Source: Roseiarcus sp037446355
GTDB lineage: Bacteria; Pseudomonadota; Alphaproteobacteria; Rhizobiales; Beijerinckiaceae
NCBI GenBank assembly: GCA_037446355.1
Contig: JBBIIT010000002.1
Coordinates: forward strand, 62,001-126,000
Length of the DNA: 64,000 nt
Reading direction: 5' to 3'
The position numbers were made by a program, and so were the translations under genes. The notes under the pieces are model-generated. The model had not been told where the DNA came from. It saw nothing but the letters and a program-made list of their open reading frames with translations, and searched no databases. Every line of letters begins with the position of its first letter. The stretch's first letter is position 1. Of the stretch, positions 41,186 through 49,263 are shown piece after piece.

Positions 41186-41734
41186 ATGGGATGGGAAAGA
41201 GTATCGATAGCTGCGCTCGGCGCATGCGGCCCAGCTACGAAAACCGGACCGACGGATCGCGCATTGTCCCATAACGCCGCCAGCCTCGTCGTTCATTCCG
41301 CCGCGCCCGGCGACGTCGAAGCGATTTACGCGCTCGAATGCGCCGCCTTCGTCACCGATCGGCTTTCGCCGCGGTCGATACGCCGAGCGGTCGCGGCCCC
41401 GCACCGCCCGCTAATTGTCGCCAAATTCGGCGACAAACTTGCGGGCTATGCGCTGGTCGCACTTCGTCGCGGGGGGAAAACGGCGCGCATCTATTCCATC
41501 GCGGTCGGCGCCGCCTATTGCCGGCGCGGCGTCGGCGCCGAATTACTGCATGCCGCCGAGCGCTATGCGCGCGCCCATGGCGCACGCGCTTTGCGGCTGG
41601 AAGTCCGCTACGACAACATCGGCGCCATCGCCCTCTACGAAAAACGCGGCTACCGGCGGTTCGGTCGGTACCCCGGTTATTACGCCGACGGCGCCGAGGC
41701 CATACGATTCGAAAAGCCGCTGGCGCCTGCGTGA
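41186..41734 (+). CDS. GNAT-family N-acetyltransferase (RimI-like)
   Basis: Acyl-CoA-dependent N-acyltransferase. The GNAT fold occupies the last ~150 residues: ALECAAFVTDRLS, IYSIAVGAAYCRRGVGAELL (acetyl-CoA loop RRGVGA), LRLEVRYDNIGAIALYEKRGY. The start is uncertain: ATG 41186 is used, but TTG 41162 or a TTG near 41265 just before the fold are alternatives. It precedes the RLAN/RimK ligase gene by 225 bp, a pairing seen in other proteobacteria, which suggests it acylates the product or substrate of that ligase rather than ribosomal protein S18. Confidence 0.85.
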   Translation: MGWERVSIAALGACGPATKTGPTDRALSHNAASLVVHSAAPGDVEAIYALECAAFVTDRLSPRSIRRAVAAPHRPLIVAKFGDKLAGYALVALRRGGKTARIYSIAVGAAYCRRGVGAELLHAAERYARAHGARALRLEVRYDNIGAIALYEKRGYRRFGRYPGYYADGAEAIRFEKPLAPA

Positions 41735-41831
41735 GGCAAGCCGGAAGCGCGCAGAAATCGAGATCGACTAGGCGCGGGTGGGTTGCGTTCGCGCTGGGGT
41801 CGCCGCATTCTCCCGCCGCGTTCGGGCTCGG

Positions 41832-41963
41832 ATGATTCGCCGTCTATTGACGCCCGCCCTGTTGCGTCCGGCCAAGGAGCCGTTCGGTCGCATGATTGAG
41901 ACTCGGTTTTTCCGACCGCCGCATATCGAAGTTCCCGGCGCGCGAATGGGAAACGCGCGATGA
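41832..41963 (+). CDS. possible 43-residue micro-ORF coupled to RimK-like ligase
   Basis: ATG at 41832 (GGGCTCGG just before it) opens a 43-codon frame whose TGA overlaps the ligase start in an ATGA arrangement. The peptide is very basic (eight Arg, one Lys) with RRLLTPALLRPAKEPFG and FFRPPHIEVPGAR segments and no hydrophobic helix. It fills most of the gap between GNAT and the ligase. It might be a leader, a substrate peptide, or chance. Confidence 0.35.
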   Translation: MIRRLLTPALLRPAKEPFGRMIETRFFRPPHIEVPGARMGNAR

Positions 41964-43420
41964 CCGGATGGGTCGTTCTCGTCGATCAGGCGCGCGACTT
42001 TCCCAATGCGGAGACGCCGCACAAAGTCATCACGACCAGCGACTATCTCGCTCGGCCGAAATTGTTCGGGGGCCCCGGCCGTCCGAAAATCATCAATCTT
42101 TCACGATCCTACAACTACCAATCGAAAGGCTATTACGCTTCGTTGCTCGCAGAAGCGCGCGGCCATCGCATCATCCCAACTGTCGAGACGATGCTGGAAC
42201 TGCGCGAGCACAAGCTCTACGAACACGCCCTGCCCGACTTGCAGGAAGACTTGAGTTTCGCCGCGCACCGCGCGCGCGCCAGCGAAACGACGACATTCGA
42301 CCTGCTTTTCTGCTTCGGTCTGACACAGGATTCGCGTTTCGAAACTTTCGGCCGACTGCTGTTCGACTGGTATCGCTGCCCCGCGCTTGAAGTGACGATC
42401 ACGCCGGGCAAACGGTGGAAGATTGACCGTCTGCGCGCCCGCCCGCTCGGAAAGCTCGGACCCGAGGAGGCGGCGTTTTTCCGTCTCGCCCTCCAGCGCC
42501 ATACCGAGCGTGACTGGCGCAATCCGCGCGCGCGGGCGGTGGCAAAATATTCGCTGGCGGTATTGCACGATCCTCAGGAACAATTGCCGCCCTCGTCGGT
42601 CGAAACGATCCGGTATTTTCAACGTTTCGCCGAGCGTCATTCGGTCGATGTCGAGCTGCTTACCAAGCGACAACTCGCGGAACTGGCCGAATTTGACGGC
42701 CTCTTCATTCGCGCGACGACTTCGATCGACGACTACACCTACCGTTTTGCGCGCCGCGCTTTGCAGGAAGGTATGCCAGTTATTGATGATCCGGTTTCGA
42801 TGATACGTTGCACGAACAAGGTCTATCTGCACGAATTGATGGAGGCGCACGGCATTCCCATTCCTCCCACCGTCATGCTCGCAGAGGACGAAGATCTCGC
42901 GAAGGCCGAGATGCAGCTGGGTTGGCCAATGGTGGTGAAAATCCCCGACGGATCATTCTCGCGCGGAGTGCATAAGGTTGCTGACATGCCGGAGCTAAAA
43001 AAGCTGACCGCCGAATTGTTCGAGGACACCGACCTTCTACTCGCGCAAAAGTTTATGCCGACCGATTTCGATTGGCGTGTCGGCGTGCTCGAGGGCGAAC
43101 CGTTGTTTGTCTGTCAGTATCAGATGGCCAAGGGCCATTGGCAGATCATCAAGCATGGTCCAAATGGCGCCAGAGAGGGCGGCTTTCGGACAATCGCGAT
43201 TGGCGATGCGCCGCCGCGCGTGATCGACATCGCGCTCCGAGCCGCGCGGGCGATCGGCAACGGTTTGTATGGCGTCGACATCAAGGAGGCGGGCGAAGCT
43301 GTCGCCGTCATCGAGGTCAACGACAATCCCAATCTCGAGCACGGCGTCGAGGACTTGGTCGAAAAGGACGAGGTGTGGAACCGCCTGCTCAAATGGTTCA
43401 TCAAGCGGATCGACGCGTAG
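41960..43420 (+). CDS. RimK-like ATP-grasp ligase with RLAN N-terminal domain
   Basis: 486 residues. The N-terminal ~190 residues match the RLAN domain that precedes a RimK-type ligase (VVLVDQARDFPNAETPHKVI, KIINLSRSYNYQSKGYYASL). The ATP-grasp half starts near 215: CTNKVYLHELMEAHGIPIPPT, ATP Lys327 in MVVKIPDGSFSRGV, QKFMPTDFDWRVGVLEGEPL, and the metal-binding Asp440 and Glu452-x-Asn454 in IEVNDNPNLEHG. It forms amide bonds between an amino acid and a carboxylate of unknown identity. The GNAT gene upstream is its likely partner. Family descriptions predict a role in making a modified peptide or metabolite. Confidence 0.88.
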   Translation: MTGWVVLVDQARDFPNAETPHKVITTSDYLARPKLFGGPGRPKIINLSRSYNYQSKGYYASLLAEARGHRIIPTVETMLELREHKLYEHALPDLQEDLSFAAHRARASETTTFDLLFCFGLTQDSRFETFGRLLFDWYRCPALEVTITPGKRWKIDRLRARPLGKLGPEEAAFFRLALQRHTERDWRNPRARAVAKYSLAVLHDPQEQLPPSSVETIRYFQRFAERHSVDVELLTKRQLAELAEFDGLFIRATTSIDDYTYRFARRALQEGMPVIDDPVSMIRCTNKVYLHELMEAHGIPIPPTVMLAEDEDLAKAEMQLGWPMVVKIPDGSFSRGVHKVADMPELKKLTAELFEDTDLLLAQKFMPTDFDWRVGVLEGEPLFVCQYQMAKGHWQIIKHGPNGAREGGFRTIAIGDAPPRVIDIALRAARAIGNGLYGVDIKEAGEAVAVIEVNDNPNLEHGVEDLVEKDEVWNRLLKWFIKRIDA

Positions 43421-43446
43421 CGCGCCCCCTTTGCGACCGCACCGGA

Positions 43447-43809
43447 CTAAATGGGATGCCCGTAGATAACCACGGGCAGGCGCCCATGCGGCTCAGTCGA
43501 GCGATTTTTCCCAATGTGAATAATCCGCGGTCCCGAGGAAACCCAGGTGCGCTCGGGCGCAGGAAAATAGGGCGCCGGCGCGACAATGATCTGCGGCGCC
43601 GTCTCGGGGGGAATTTCGGTCGCGGCATAGTCCGGGCCGAGGTTATACCAGTTACGATCGCCTGGACCGCCGCGCCGGTCGTGGTGGAAATGACCGAGGT
43701 GCCCACCTTTTGGCGCGAAGCCAGCGTGATGGAAGCTATGGGCTTGCGAAGGCGCGGCGCTCAACGACGTCAGAGCGAGAACGCCGAGAATACGGCCGAA
43801 TACATGCAT
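43447..43809 (-). CDS. small secreted His-rich protein
   Basis: 120 residues from ATG 43809 with GGGAG upstream. Signal peptide (VFGRILGVLALTSLSAAPSQA), then a His cluster at the mature N-terminus (HSFHHAGFAPKGGHLGHFHH), a Pro-rich middle and a C-terminal PRIIHIG ... GRLPVVIYGHP segment. The clustered His suggest metal binding in the periplasm. Convergent with the ligase gene, 26 bp apart. I recall this C-terminal pattern from small alphaproteobacterial proteins of unknown role. Confidence 0.7.
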   Translation of the reverse strand: MHVFGRILGVLALTSLSAAPSQAHSFHHAGFAPKGGHLGHFHHDRRGGPGDRNWYNLGPDYAATEIPPETAPQIIVAPAPYFPAPERTWVSSGPRIIHIGKNRSTEPHGRLPVVIYGHPI

Positions 43810-43903
43810 GGTGAAACTCCCACGATGAGGCGGCCTCCTCGCCAAGCAGTCTAGCGTCGGCGGCGCGCAAAGGGAAGCGCCGCCGACCGCCGCAGGGAGA
43901 CCT

Positions 43904-45397
43904 TCACATCGTCGGAATGCTGAAATTCGCGCCTTCCTTGACGCCCGATGGCCAGCGCGAGGTCACGGTCTTGGTCTTGGTGTAAAACCGGAACGCATCG
44001 GGGCCGTGCTGGTTGAGATCGCCGAAACCGGATCGCTTCCAGCCGCCGAAGGTGTAATAGGCCACCGGCACCGGGATCGGCACGTTGACGCCGACCATTC
44101 CGACCTGCACTTTCGTGGCGAAGTCGCGCGCCGCGTCGCCATCGCGGGTGAAGATCGCAACGCCGTTGCCGTATTCGTGATCGTTGCAGAGACTGAGCGC
44201 CTCGTTATAGGTCGAAGCGCGCAGTACCGACAGAACCGGGCCGAAGATCTCTTCCTTGTAGACGCGCATGTCCTTGGTGACATTGTCGAACAGGCTGCCG
44301 CCGAGATAGAAGCCGTTCTCGTAGCCTTGCATCTTGAAGCCGCGGCCATCGACCGCCAGGCGCGCGCCTTCTTTGACGCCAAGGTCGATGTAAGATTTCA
44401 CTTTATCGAGATGCGCGCGCGTCACCAACGGGCCGTAATCGGCGCTGCCGTCTGTCGAGGGGCCAACCTTGAGCGCTTCGACGCGCGGGATCAGGCGGCG
44501 CACAAGCTCATCCGCCGTTTTCTGGCCGACCGGCACCGCGACCGAGATCGCCATGCAGCGCTCGCCCGCCGCGCCATAACCAGCGCCGATCAAGGCGTCG
44601 ACCGTCTGGTCCATGTCGGCGTCGGGCATGACGACCATGTGGTTCTTCGCGCCGCCGAAGCATTGCACGCGCTTGCCGGCCGCCGTACCGCGCGAATAGA
44701 TGTATTCGGCGATCGGCGTCGAGCCGACGAAACCCACGGCCTGAATGTCGCGGTCGTCGAGGATGGCGTCGACCGCCGTCTTGTCGCCGTTGACGACATT
44801 GAGGATGCCGGGAGGCCCGCCGGCCTCGATGAAGAGTTCGCCAAGGCGCATCGGCACGCCGGGGTCGCGCTCGGACGGCTTCAGGATGAAAGCGTTGCCG
44901 CAGGCGATGGCAGGCGAAAGCTTCCACAGCGGGATCATCGCGGGGAAGTTGAAAGGCGTGATGCCGGCGACGACGCCGAGCGGCTGGCGCATCGAATAGA
45001 TGTCGATCCCCGGGCCCGCGCCGTCAGTATATTCGCCCTTCAACATGTGGGCGGCGCCGAAGCAGACCTCAAGAACCTCGATGCCGCGCTGTATGTCGCC
45101 CTTGGCGTCGGGAATGGTTTTGCCGTGTTCGCGCGCGAGAACGTCAGCAAGTTCATCGGTGTTCTTGACGATGAGATCGTAGAATTTCATTAGGACGCGC
45201 ACGCGTCGTTGCGGATTGGTCGCCGCCCACGCCGGCTGCGCCGCCTTGGCGTTCTCGACGGCGGCATGCATCTCCGTCTCGGACGCGAGCGCCACCGTGC
45301 CGCGCACGGAGCCGTCCAACGGCTGAAAGACCTCGGCCGTGCGCCCTGAATTTCCCGGGACGTGCTTACCACCGATAAAATGCCCGTAATGGATCAT
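43904..45397 (-). CDS. mmsA: CoA-acylating methylmalonate-semialdehyde dehydrogenase
   Basis: Oxidises methylmalonate semialdehyde to propionyl-CoA (valine, thymine and inositol catabolism). 497 residues, aldehyde dehydrogenase fold. The start HYGHFIGGKHVPG, GVVAGITPFNFPAMIPLW, and the catalytic Cys in GERCMAISVAVPVG identify the MmsA branch; Glu at the usual general-base position is replaced by the sequence CFGGAKNHMVVMPDA, as in CoA-acylating members. Start ATG has GGGAG upstream. Divergent LysR regulator 145 bp away probably controls it. Confidence 0.95.
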   Translation of the reverse strand: MIHYGHFIGGKHVPGNSGRTAEVFQPLDGSVRGTVALASETEMHAAVENAKAAQPAWAATNPQRRVRVLMKFYDLIVKNTDELADVLAREHGKTIPDAKGDIQRGIEVLEVCFGAAHMLKGEYTDGAGPGIDIYSMRQPLGVVAGITPFNFPAMIPLWKLSPAIACGNAFILKPSERDPGVPMRLGELFIEAGGPPGILNVVNGDKTAVDAILDDRDIQAVGFVGSTPIAEYIYSRGTAAGKRVQCFGGAKNHMVVMPDADMDQTVDALIGAGYGAAGERCMAISVAVPVGQKTADELVRRLIPRVEALKVGPSTDGSADYGPLVTRAHLDKVKSYIDLGVKEGARLAVDGRGFKMQGYENGFYLGGSLFDNVTKDMRVYKEEIFGPVLSVLRASTYNEALSLCNDHEYGNGVAIFTRDGDAARDFATKVQVGMVGVNVPIPVPVAYYTFGGWKRSGFGDLNQHGPDAFRFYTKTKTVTSRWPSGVKEGANFSIPTM

Positions 45398-45542
45398 GTT
45401 TCGCTCCCGTAGCTCGGTTTCCGGGCCGGTTTATGCCCTAGGCGTTCCTGCACAGCAATCAGCTGGAATGCGCAACATGTGTGCGAAATTGTGCTAAGCT
45501 GAACTAATGAGGCCTCTGTCCCCTACGTTCACCGAGCCGCAG

Positions 45543-46448
45543 ATGGATTGGGATAATGTTCGCGTCTTTCTCGCCGTCGCGCGCGCCGGACAATTTGTCG
45601 CGGGCGCGCGGCGGCTGGGGTTCGATCACGCCACGGCGAGCCGGCGCGTCGGCGCGCTCGAGGCGGCGCTCGGGGCGAAGCTGTTCGACCGGCGCACCAC
45701 GGGCGCGCGCCTGACCAGCGCCGGCGAGCGCTTTCTCGTCGCCGCCGAGGAGATGGAGAGCGCGTTCTTGCATGCCCAGGCCGAGGTCTCCGACATCGAT
45801 GTCGAATTGACCGGCGAAGTGCGTATCGGCGCCCCGGACGGCTTCTCGACCTATTATCTCGCGGCGGCGCTCAGAAGCTTCGTCGAAAGGAACCCTGCCT
45901 TGCGCATCCAGCTTTCGCCGCTGCCGCAATTGACGCATTTGACGAGACGCGAGATCGATCTCGTCGTCGGACTGGACAAGCCAGAGGTCGGGCGCTTCGT
46001 CGCGCGCAAGCTCACCGATTACACGCTCGGAATTTACGCCAGCGCCGCCTATCTGACGTCCCGCGCGCCGCCTGAAAACATCGCGGAGTTGGCCGCGCAT
46101 CGCTTGATCGGCTATGTCGAGGAATTCGCGTTTTCTTCGGCGCTCGACTATGTGCGCGATCTCTATGGCGGCGCGCCGTCGCATTTCGAATGCGCGAGCG
46201 CGGTGACGCAATTAGAGGCATTGCGCGCGGGCGTTGGCCTTGGCGTCGTCCACGATTACATCGCGCGCCGATTTACGGATCTCGTGCGCGTGCTGCCCGA
46301 GCGTGCGGCCTCGCGCGCCTATTGGATCGTCACACATCAGGATACTTCGCGGCTCGGGCGCATTCGCGCCGTTCACGAGCATCTCGTCGCCAGCGTCGAG
46401 GCGGATCGGGGGATATTCGTGAGAAAACGCGGAGCGGCTAGCGGCTGA
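45543..46448 (+). CDS. LysR-family transcriptional regulator
   Basis: 301 residues from ATG 45543. N-terminal winged helix WDNVRVFLAVARAGQFVAGARRLGFDHATASRRVGALEAALGAKLFDR (given in part: residues 3-50) with the expected Thr/Ser-Arg recognition helix; C-terminal LysR substrate-binding domain from about 90. Divergent from mmsA, the usual layout for a local regulator; its ligand could be a valine-catabolic intermediate, which is inferred. Its last 11 bp overlap prmA, convergent. Confidence 0.9.
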   Translation: MDWDNVRVFLAVARAGQFVAGARRLGFDHATASRRVGALEAALGAKLFDRRTTGARLTSAGERFLVAAEEMESAFLHAQAEVSDIDVELTGEVRIGAPDGFSTYYLAAALRSFVERNPALRIQLSPLPQLTHLTRREIDLVVGLDKPEVGRFVARKLTDYTLGIYASAAYLTSRAPPENIAELAAHRLIGYVEEFAFSSALDYVRDLYGGAPSHFECASAVTQLEALRAGVGLGVVHDYIARRFTDLVRVLPERAASRAYWIVTHQDTSRLGRIRAVHEHLVASVEADRGIFVRKRGAASG

Positions 46449-47349
46449 GGCGTAGGCTCGCCCAACCTTCGAGGTCGATGCGCTCGCGCAGGTAAAACCC
46501 CTGTCCGCGCCAAGCGGCCAGCACGCCCGGCACATCGGCGTAGAGCAGGCCCGACACGATGGCGTCGCCATTTGGCGCGGTCACCGCCGCCAGCGAGGGG
46601 GCGAGCAGGCGCAGGGGCTTGGCTAAGATATTCGCGAACACGACGTCGAACGGAGCGCCGGCGCGAAGCTCGCGATTTTCGACGCCACGCGAGCCCAGCG
46701 CCTTCGCGTATTCACCGACATGGTTGAGGCGCGCGTTCTGGTTGGCGACCTCGACCGCGACGAGATCAATGTCGCCGAGCCAGACTTTACGTTTAAGAAC
46801 TTTCGCGGCGGCGATCGCCAGAACCCCGGCGCCGCAGCCGACATCGAGCACGCGGAAGGGGCGACGACGTTTCAACAGGCGGTCGAAATGCAGGAGACAA
46901 CCGCGCGTAGTGCCGTGATGGCCGGTGCCGAAGGCGAGTCCGGCTTCGATCTCGACGCCGATGTCGCTGGGGCCGACTTTCGCTCGGTCATGCGCGCCAT
47001 GCACCAGAAATCGCCCCGCGCGCACCGGCGCGAGGCCGGCGAGCGCATTGGCGACCCAGTCGGCTTTATCCGTCAGGCCGAATTCGACTGCTTTTGCCGC
47101 CTCCGCGCCCGCAGCGGCTTCGACGAGGTCGCGCAAAGCCTCCTCGTCGGGCTCGAAGCCAAAATAAGCCTCAACCTGCCAGGCCTTGCCGCCGCCCGGC
47201 CAAGGCGTTTCCGTCTCGAACGCGGTCGAGGCCGCCTCAGCGGGCTCGAAACTCTCAACGATGAGGTCGGCCACGGCGCGAGCGCGCGCCTCGTCGATGG
47301 TCAGGCGCATCACATGCGCGGCATTGTTGGGCGGCAGGCCTTCGAGCAT
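46438..47349 (-). CDS. prmA: ribosomal protein L11 methyltransferase
   Basis: SAM-dependent trimethylation of ribosomal protein L11. 303 residues: N-terminal substrate-recognition domain, then the Rossmann methyltransferase with AFGTGHHGTTRGCL (PrmA signature), SAM loop VLDVGCGAGVLAIAAAK, DIDLVAVEVANQNA and the post-I motif VFANILAKPLR (N-I-L-A). Start ATG at 47349 is the best of two (another at 47310). Convergent with the LysR gene, overlapping by 11 bp. Confidence 0.94.
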   Translation of the reverse strand: MLEGLPPNNAAHVMRLTIDEARARAVADLIVESFEPAEAASTAFETETPWPGGGKAWQVEAYFGFEPDEEALRDLVEAAAGAEAAKAVEFGLTDKADWVANALAGLAPVRAGRFLVHGAHDRAKVGPSDIGVEIEAGLAFGTGHHGTTRGCLLHFDRLLKRRRPFRVLDVGCGAGVLAIAAAKVLKRKVWLGDIDLVAVEVANQNARLNHVGEYAKALGSRGVENRELRAGAPFDVVFANILAKPLRLLAPSLAAVTAPNGDAIVSGLLYADVPGVLAAWRGQGFYLRERIDLEGWASLRLSR

Positions 47350-47589
47350 AACGGGATTCCGGGTTGACCTCGGGTCGGCGCCCCTTTAGCGCGAACTTGA
47401 GGCATGGGTATAGCCGCAGCCGCATTCGACGAACGCGAACGAGCGCGCCGTGGGTCGGCCGGGAAGAGACATTTCGCCGGCCTTGCCCCGTTGACACGAG
47501 CCGATGGGCACTTAAAGCAAGGCGACCCGCCGGCCTCGTCGCAGGGCTCGCGACGATGGTCGTGCGGCGGTCCCATCGAAGGAACCCCC

Positions 47590-49263
47590 ATGTCCGCCGA
47601 AGCGCTTCGCGCCGCCCTCGACGTCTCCAAGGCCTGGCCTTTCGAGGAGGCGCGCAAACTGGTCGCGCGGGTCGAGAAAACCGGCCAGAAGGAAGTGCTG
47701 TTCGAGACCGGCTATGGCCCTTCGGGCCTGCCGCATATCGGCACGTTCGGCGAGGTCGCGCGCACAACGATGGTGCGCCACGCCTTTCGCACGCTCACCG
47801 ACGATCGCATTACGACGCGATTGATCGCGTTTTCCGACGACATGGACGGGCTGCGCAAGACGCCGGACAATATCCCCAATCGCGAAATGGTTTCGGCCAA
47901 TCTGGGCAAGCCGCTGACGGAAGTGCCCGATCCGTTCGGGCAGTACGAAAGCTTCGCCGCGCATAACAACGCGATGCTGCGCAAATTCCTCGACGGATTC
48001 GGTTTCGAGTATGAGTTCGCTTCATCCACCGAATATTACAAATCGGGCCGCTTCGACGCGGCGCTTCGGCATATGCTCAGGCGTTTCGACGCGGTGCAAC
48101 AAATCATGCTGCCCTCCTTGCGCGAGGAGCGCGCCGCGACCTATTCGCCGTTTCTGCCGATCCACCCGGTCACGCGCGTCGTCATGCAGGTGCCGCTGAT
48201 TGGCCTCGACGCGGATAAAGGCGCCATCCGCTGGAAAGACCCGGAGAGCGGCGAGGAATTCGAGACGCCGGTAACCGGCGGCCATTGCAAGCTGCAATGG
48301 AAGCCCGATTGGGCGATGCGCTGGTACGCGCTCAAGGTCGATTACGAGATGGCGGGCAAAGATTTGATCGACTCGGTCAAACTTTCCTCGCAGATTGCGC
48401 GCGCGCTCGGCGCGGAGCCGCCCGCCGGCTTCAATTACGAACTGTTCCTCGACGAAAAGGGACAGAAGATTTCGAAGTCGAAGGGCAACGGCCTCACCAT
48501 CGACGAATGGCTGACTTACGCCAGCCCGGAAAGCCTTTCGTTGTTCATGTTTCAGAAGCCGACCGCGGCCAAACGCCTGCATTTCGATGTGATCCCGCGC
48601 ACGGTTGACGATTACCTCGGATTTCTCGACGCCTATCCGCGCCAGGAATGGAAGGAACGGCTCGGCAATCCTGCTTGGCACATCCATTCGGGCGCACCGC
48701 CCGCGCCGGAGACGCTCGCTCACGGCGCCGAGGGACAAACAAGCGTCTCGTTCGCAATGTTGCGTAATCTCGCCACAGTGGCCAACTCCGACAATCCTGC
48801 TGTTCTCTGGGGGTTCCTGAATCGCTATGCGCCCTCGGCTTCGCCGCAGAATCATCCGCGGCTCGACAAGCTCGTTACATACGCCGTCCGCTATTTTCGC
48901 GATTTCGACGCGCCGAAGAAGCGCTACCGTGCGGCTGACGCGATCGAACGGGCGGCGCTGGAGAGCGTGTCCGCCAAGCTCGCAGCTATGCCCACCGAGG
49001 CGAGCGCCGAAGATGTCCAGCACGCGCTCTACGACATCGCGCGGCCGATACCGCGCTATCAGGATCTCAACGCCAAAGGCGCGACGCCGGAGCGTCCCGG
49101 CGTTTCGAACGAGTTCTTCAACATGATCTACGCGATTTTGCTTGGCGAGGAGCGCGGGCCGCGACTTGGCTCGTTCATCGCGCTTTATGGTCTTAAGGAA
49201 ACGCGCACCTTGATCGCCAAGGCGTTGGCGGGGGAGTTCCTGCCCAAACCCTCAAGCGCCTGA
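47590..49263 (+). CDS. lysS: lysyl-tRNA synthetase, class I
   Basis: Charges tRNA-Lys. This is the class I (archaeal-type) enzyme, as is normal in alphaproteobacteria, rather than class II. 557 residues from ATG 47590, with GAAGGAA upstream; the frame is open to 47404 but lacks similarity there. HIGH-like PSGLPHIGTFGEV, KMSKS-like QKISKSKGNGLTIDEWL, and the metal-binding His/Cys segment GGHCKLQWKPDWAMRW are visible. The 240-bp upstream gap holds no gene. Its 3-prime end overlaps the convergent transporter gene by 12 bp. Confidence 0.95.
   Translation: MSAEALRAALDVSKAWPFEEARKLVARVEKTGQKEVLFETGYGPSGLPHIGTFGEVARTTMVRHAFRTLTDDRITTRLIAFSDDMDGLRKTPDNIPNREMVSANLGKPLTEVPDPFGQYESFAAHNNAMLRKFLDGFGFEYEFASSTEYYKSGRFDAALRHMLRRFDAVQQIMLPSLREERAATYSPFLPIHPVTRVVMQVPLIGLDADKGAIRWKDPESGEEFETPVTGGHCKLQWKPDWAMRWYALKVDYEMAGKDLIDSVKLSSQIARALGAEPPAGFNYELFLDEKGQKISKSKGNGLTIDEWLTYASPESLSLFMFQKPTAAKRLHFDVIPRTVDDYLGFLDAYPRQEWKERLGNPAWHIHSGAPPAPETLAHGAEGQTSVSFAMLRNLATVANSDNPAVLWGFLNRYAPSASPQNHPRLDKLVTYAVRYFRDFDAPKKRYRAADAIERAALESVSAKLAAMPTEASAEDVQHALYDIARPIPRYQDLNAKGATPERPGVSNEFFNMIYAILLGEERGPRLGSFIALYGLKETRTLIAKALAGEFLPKPSSA

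Noticed and set aside
44006..45193. 395-codon frame antisense to mmsA
   Set aside because: Shadow of a clear aldehyde dehydrogenase; repeated AVF/DR-type composition only.
48022..49023. 333-codon frame antisense to lysS
   Set aside because: Shadow of class I LysRS; no recognisable motif.
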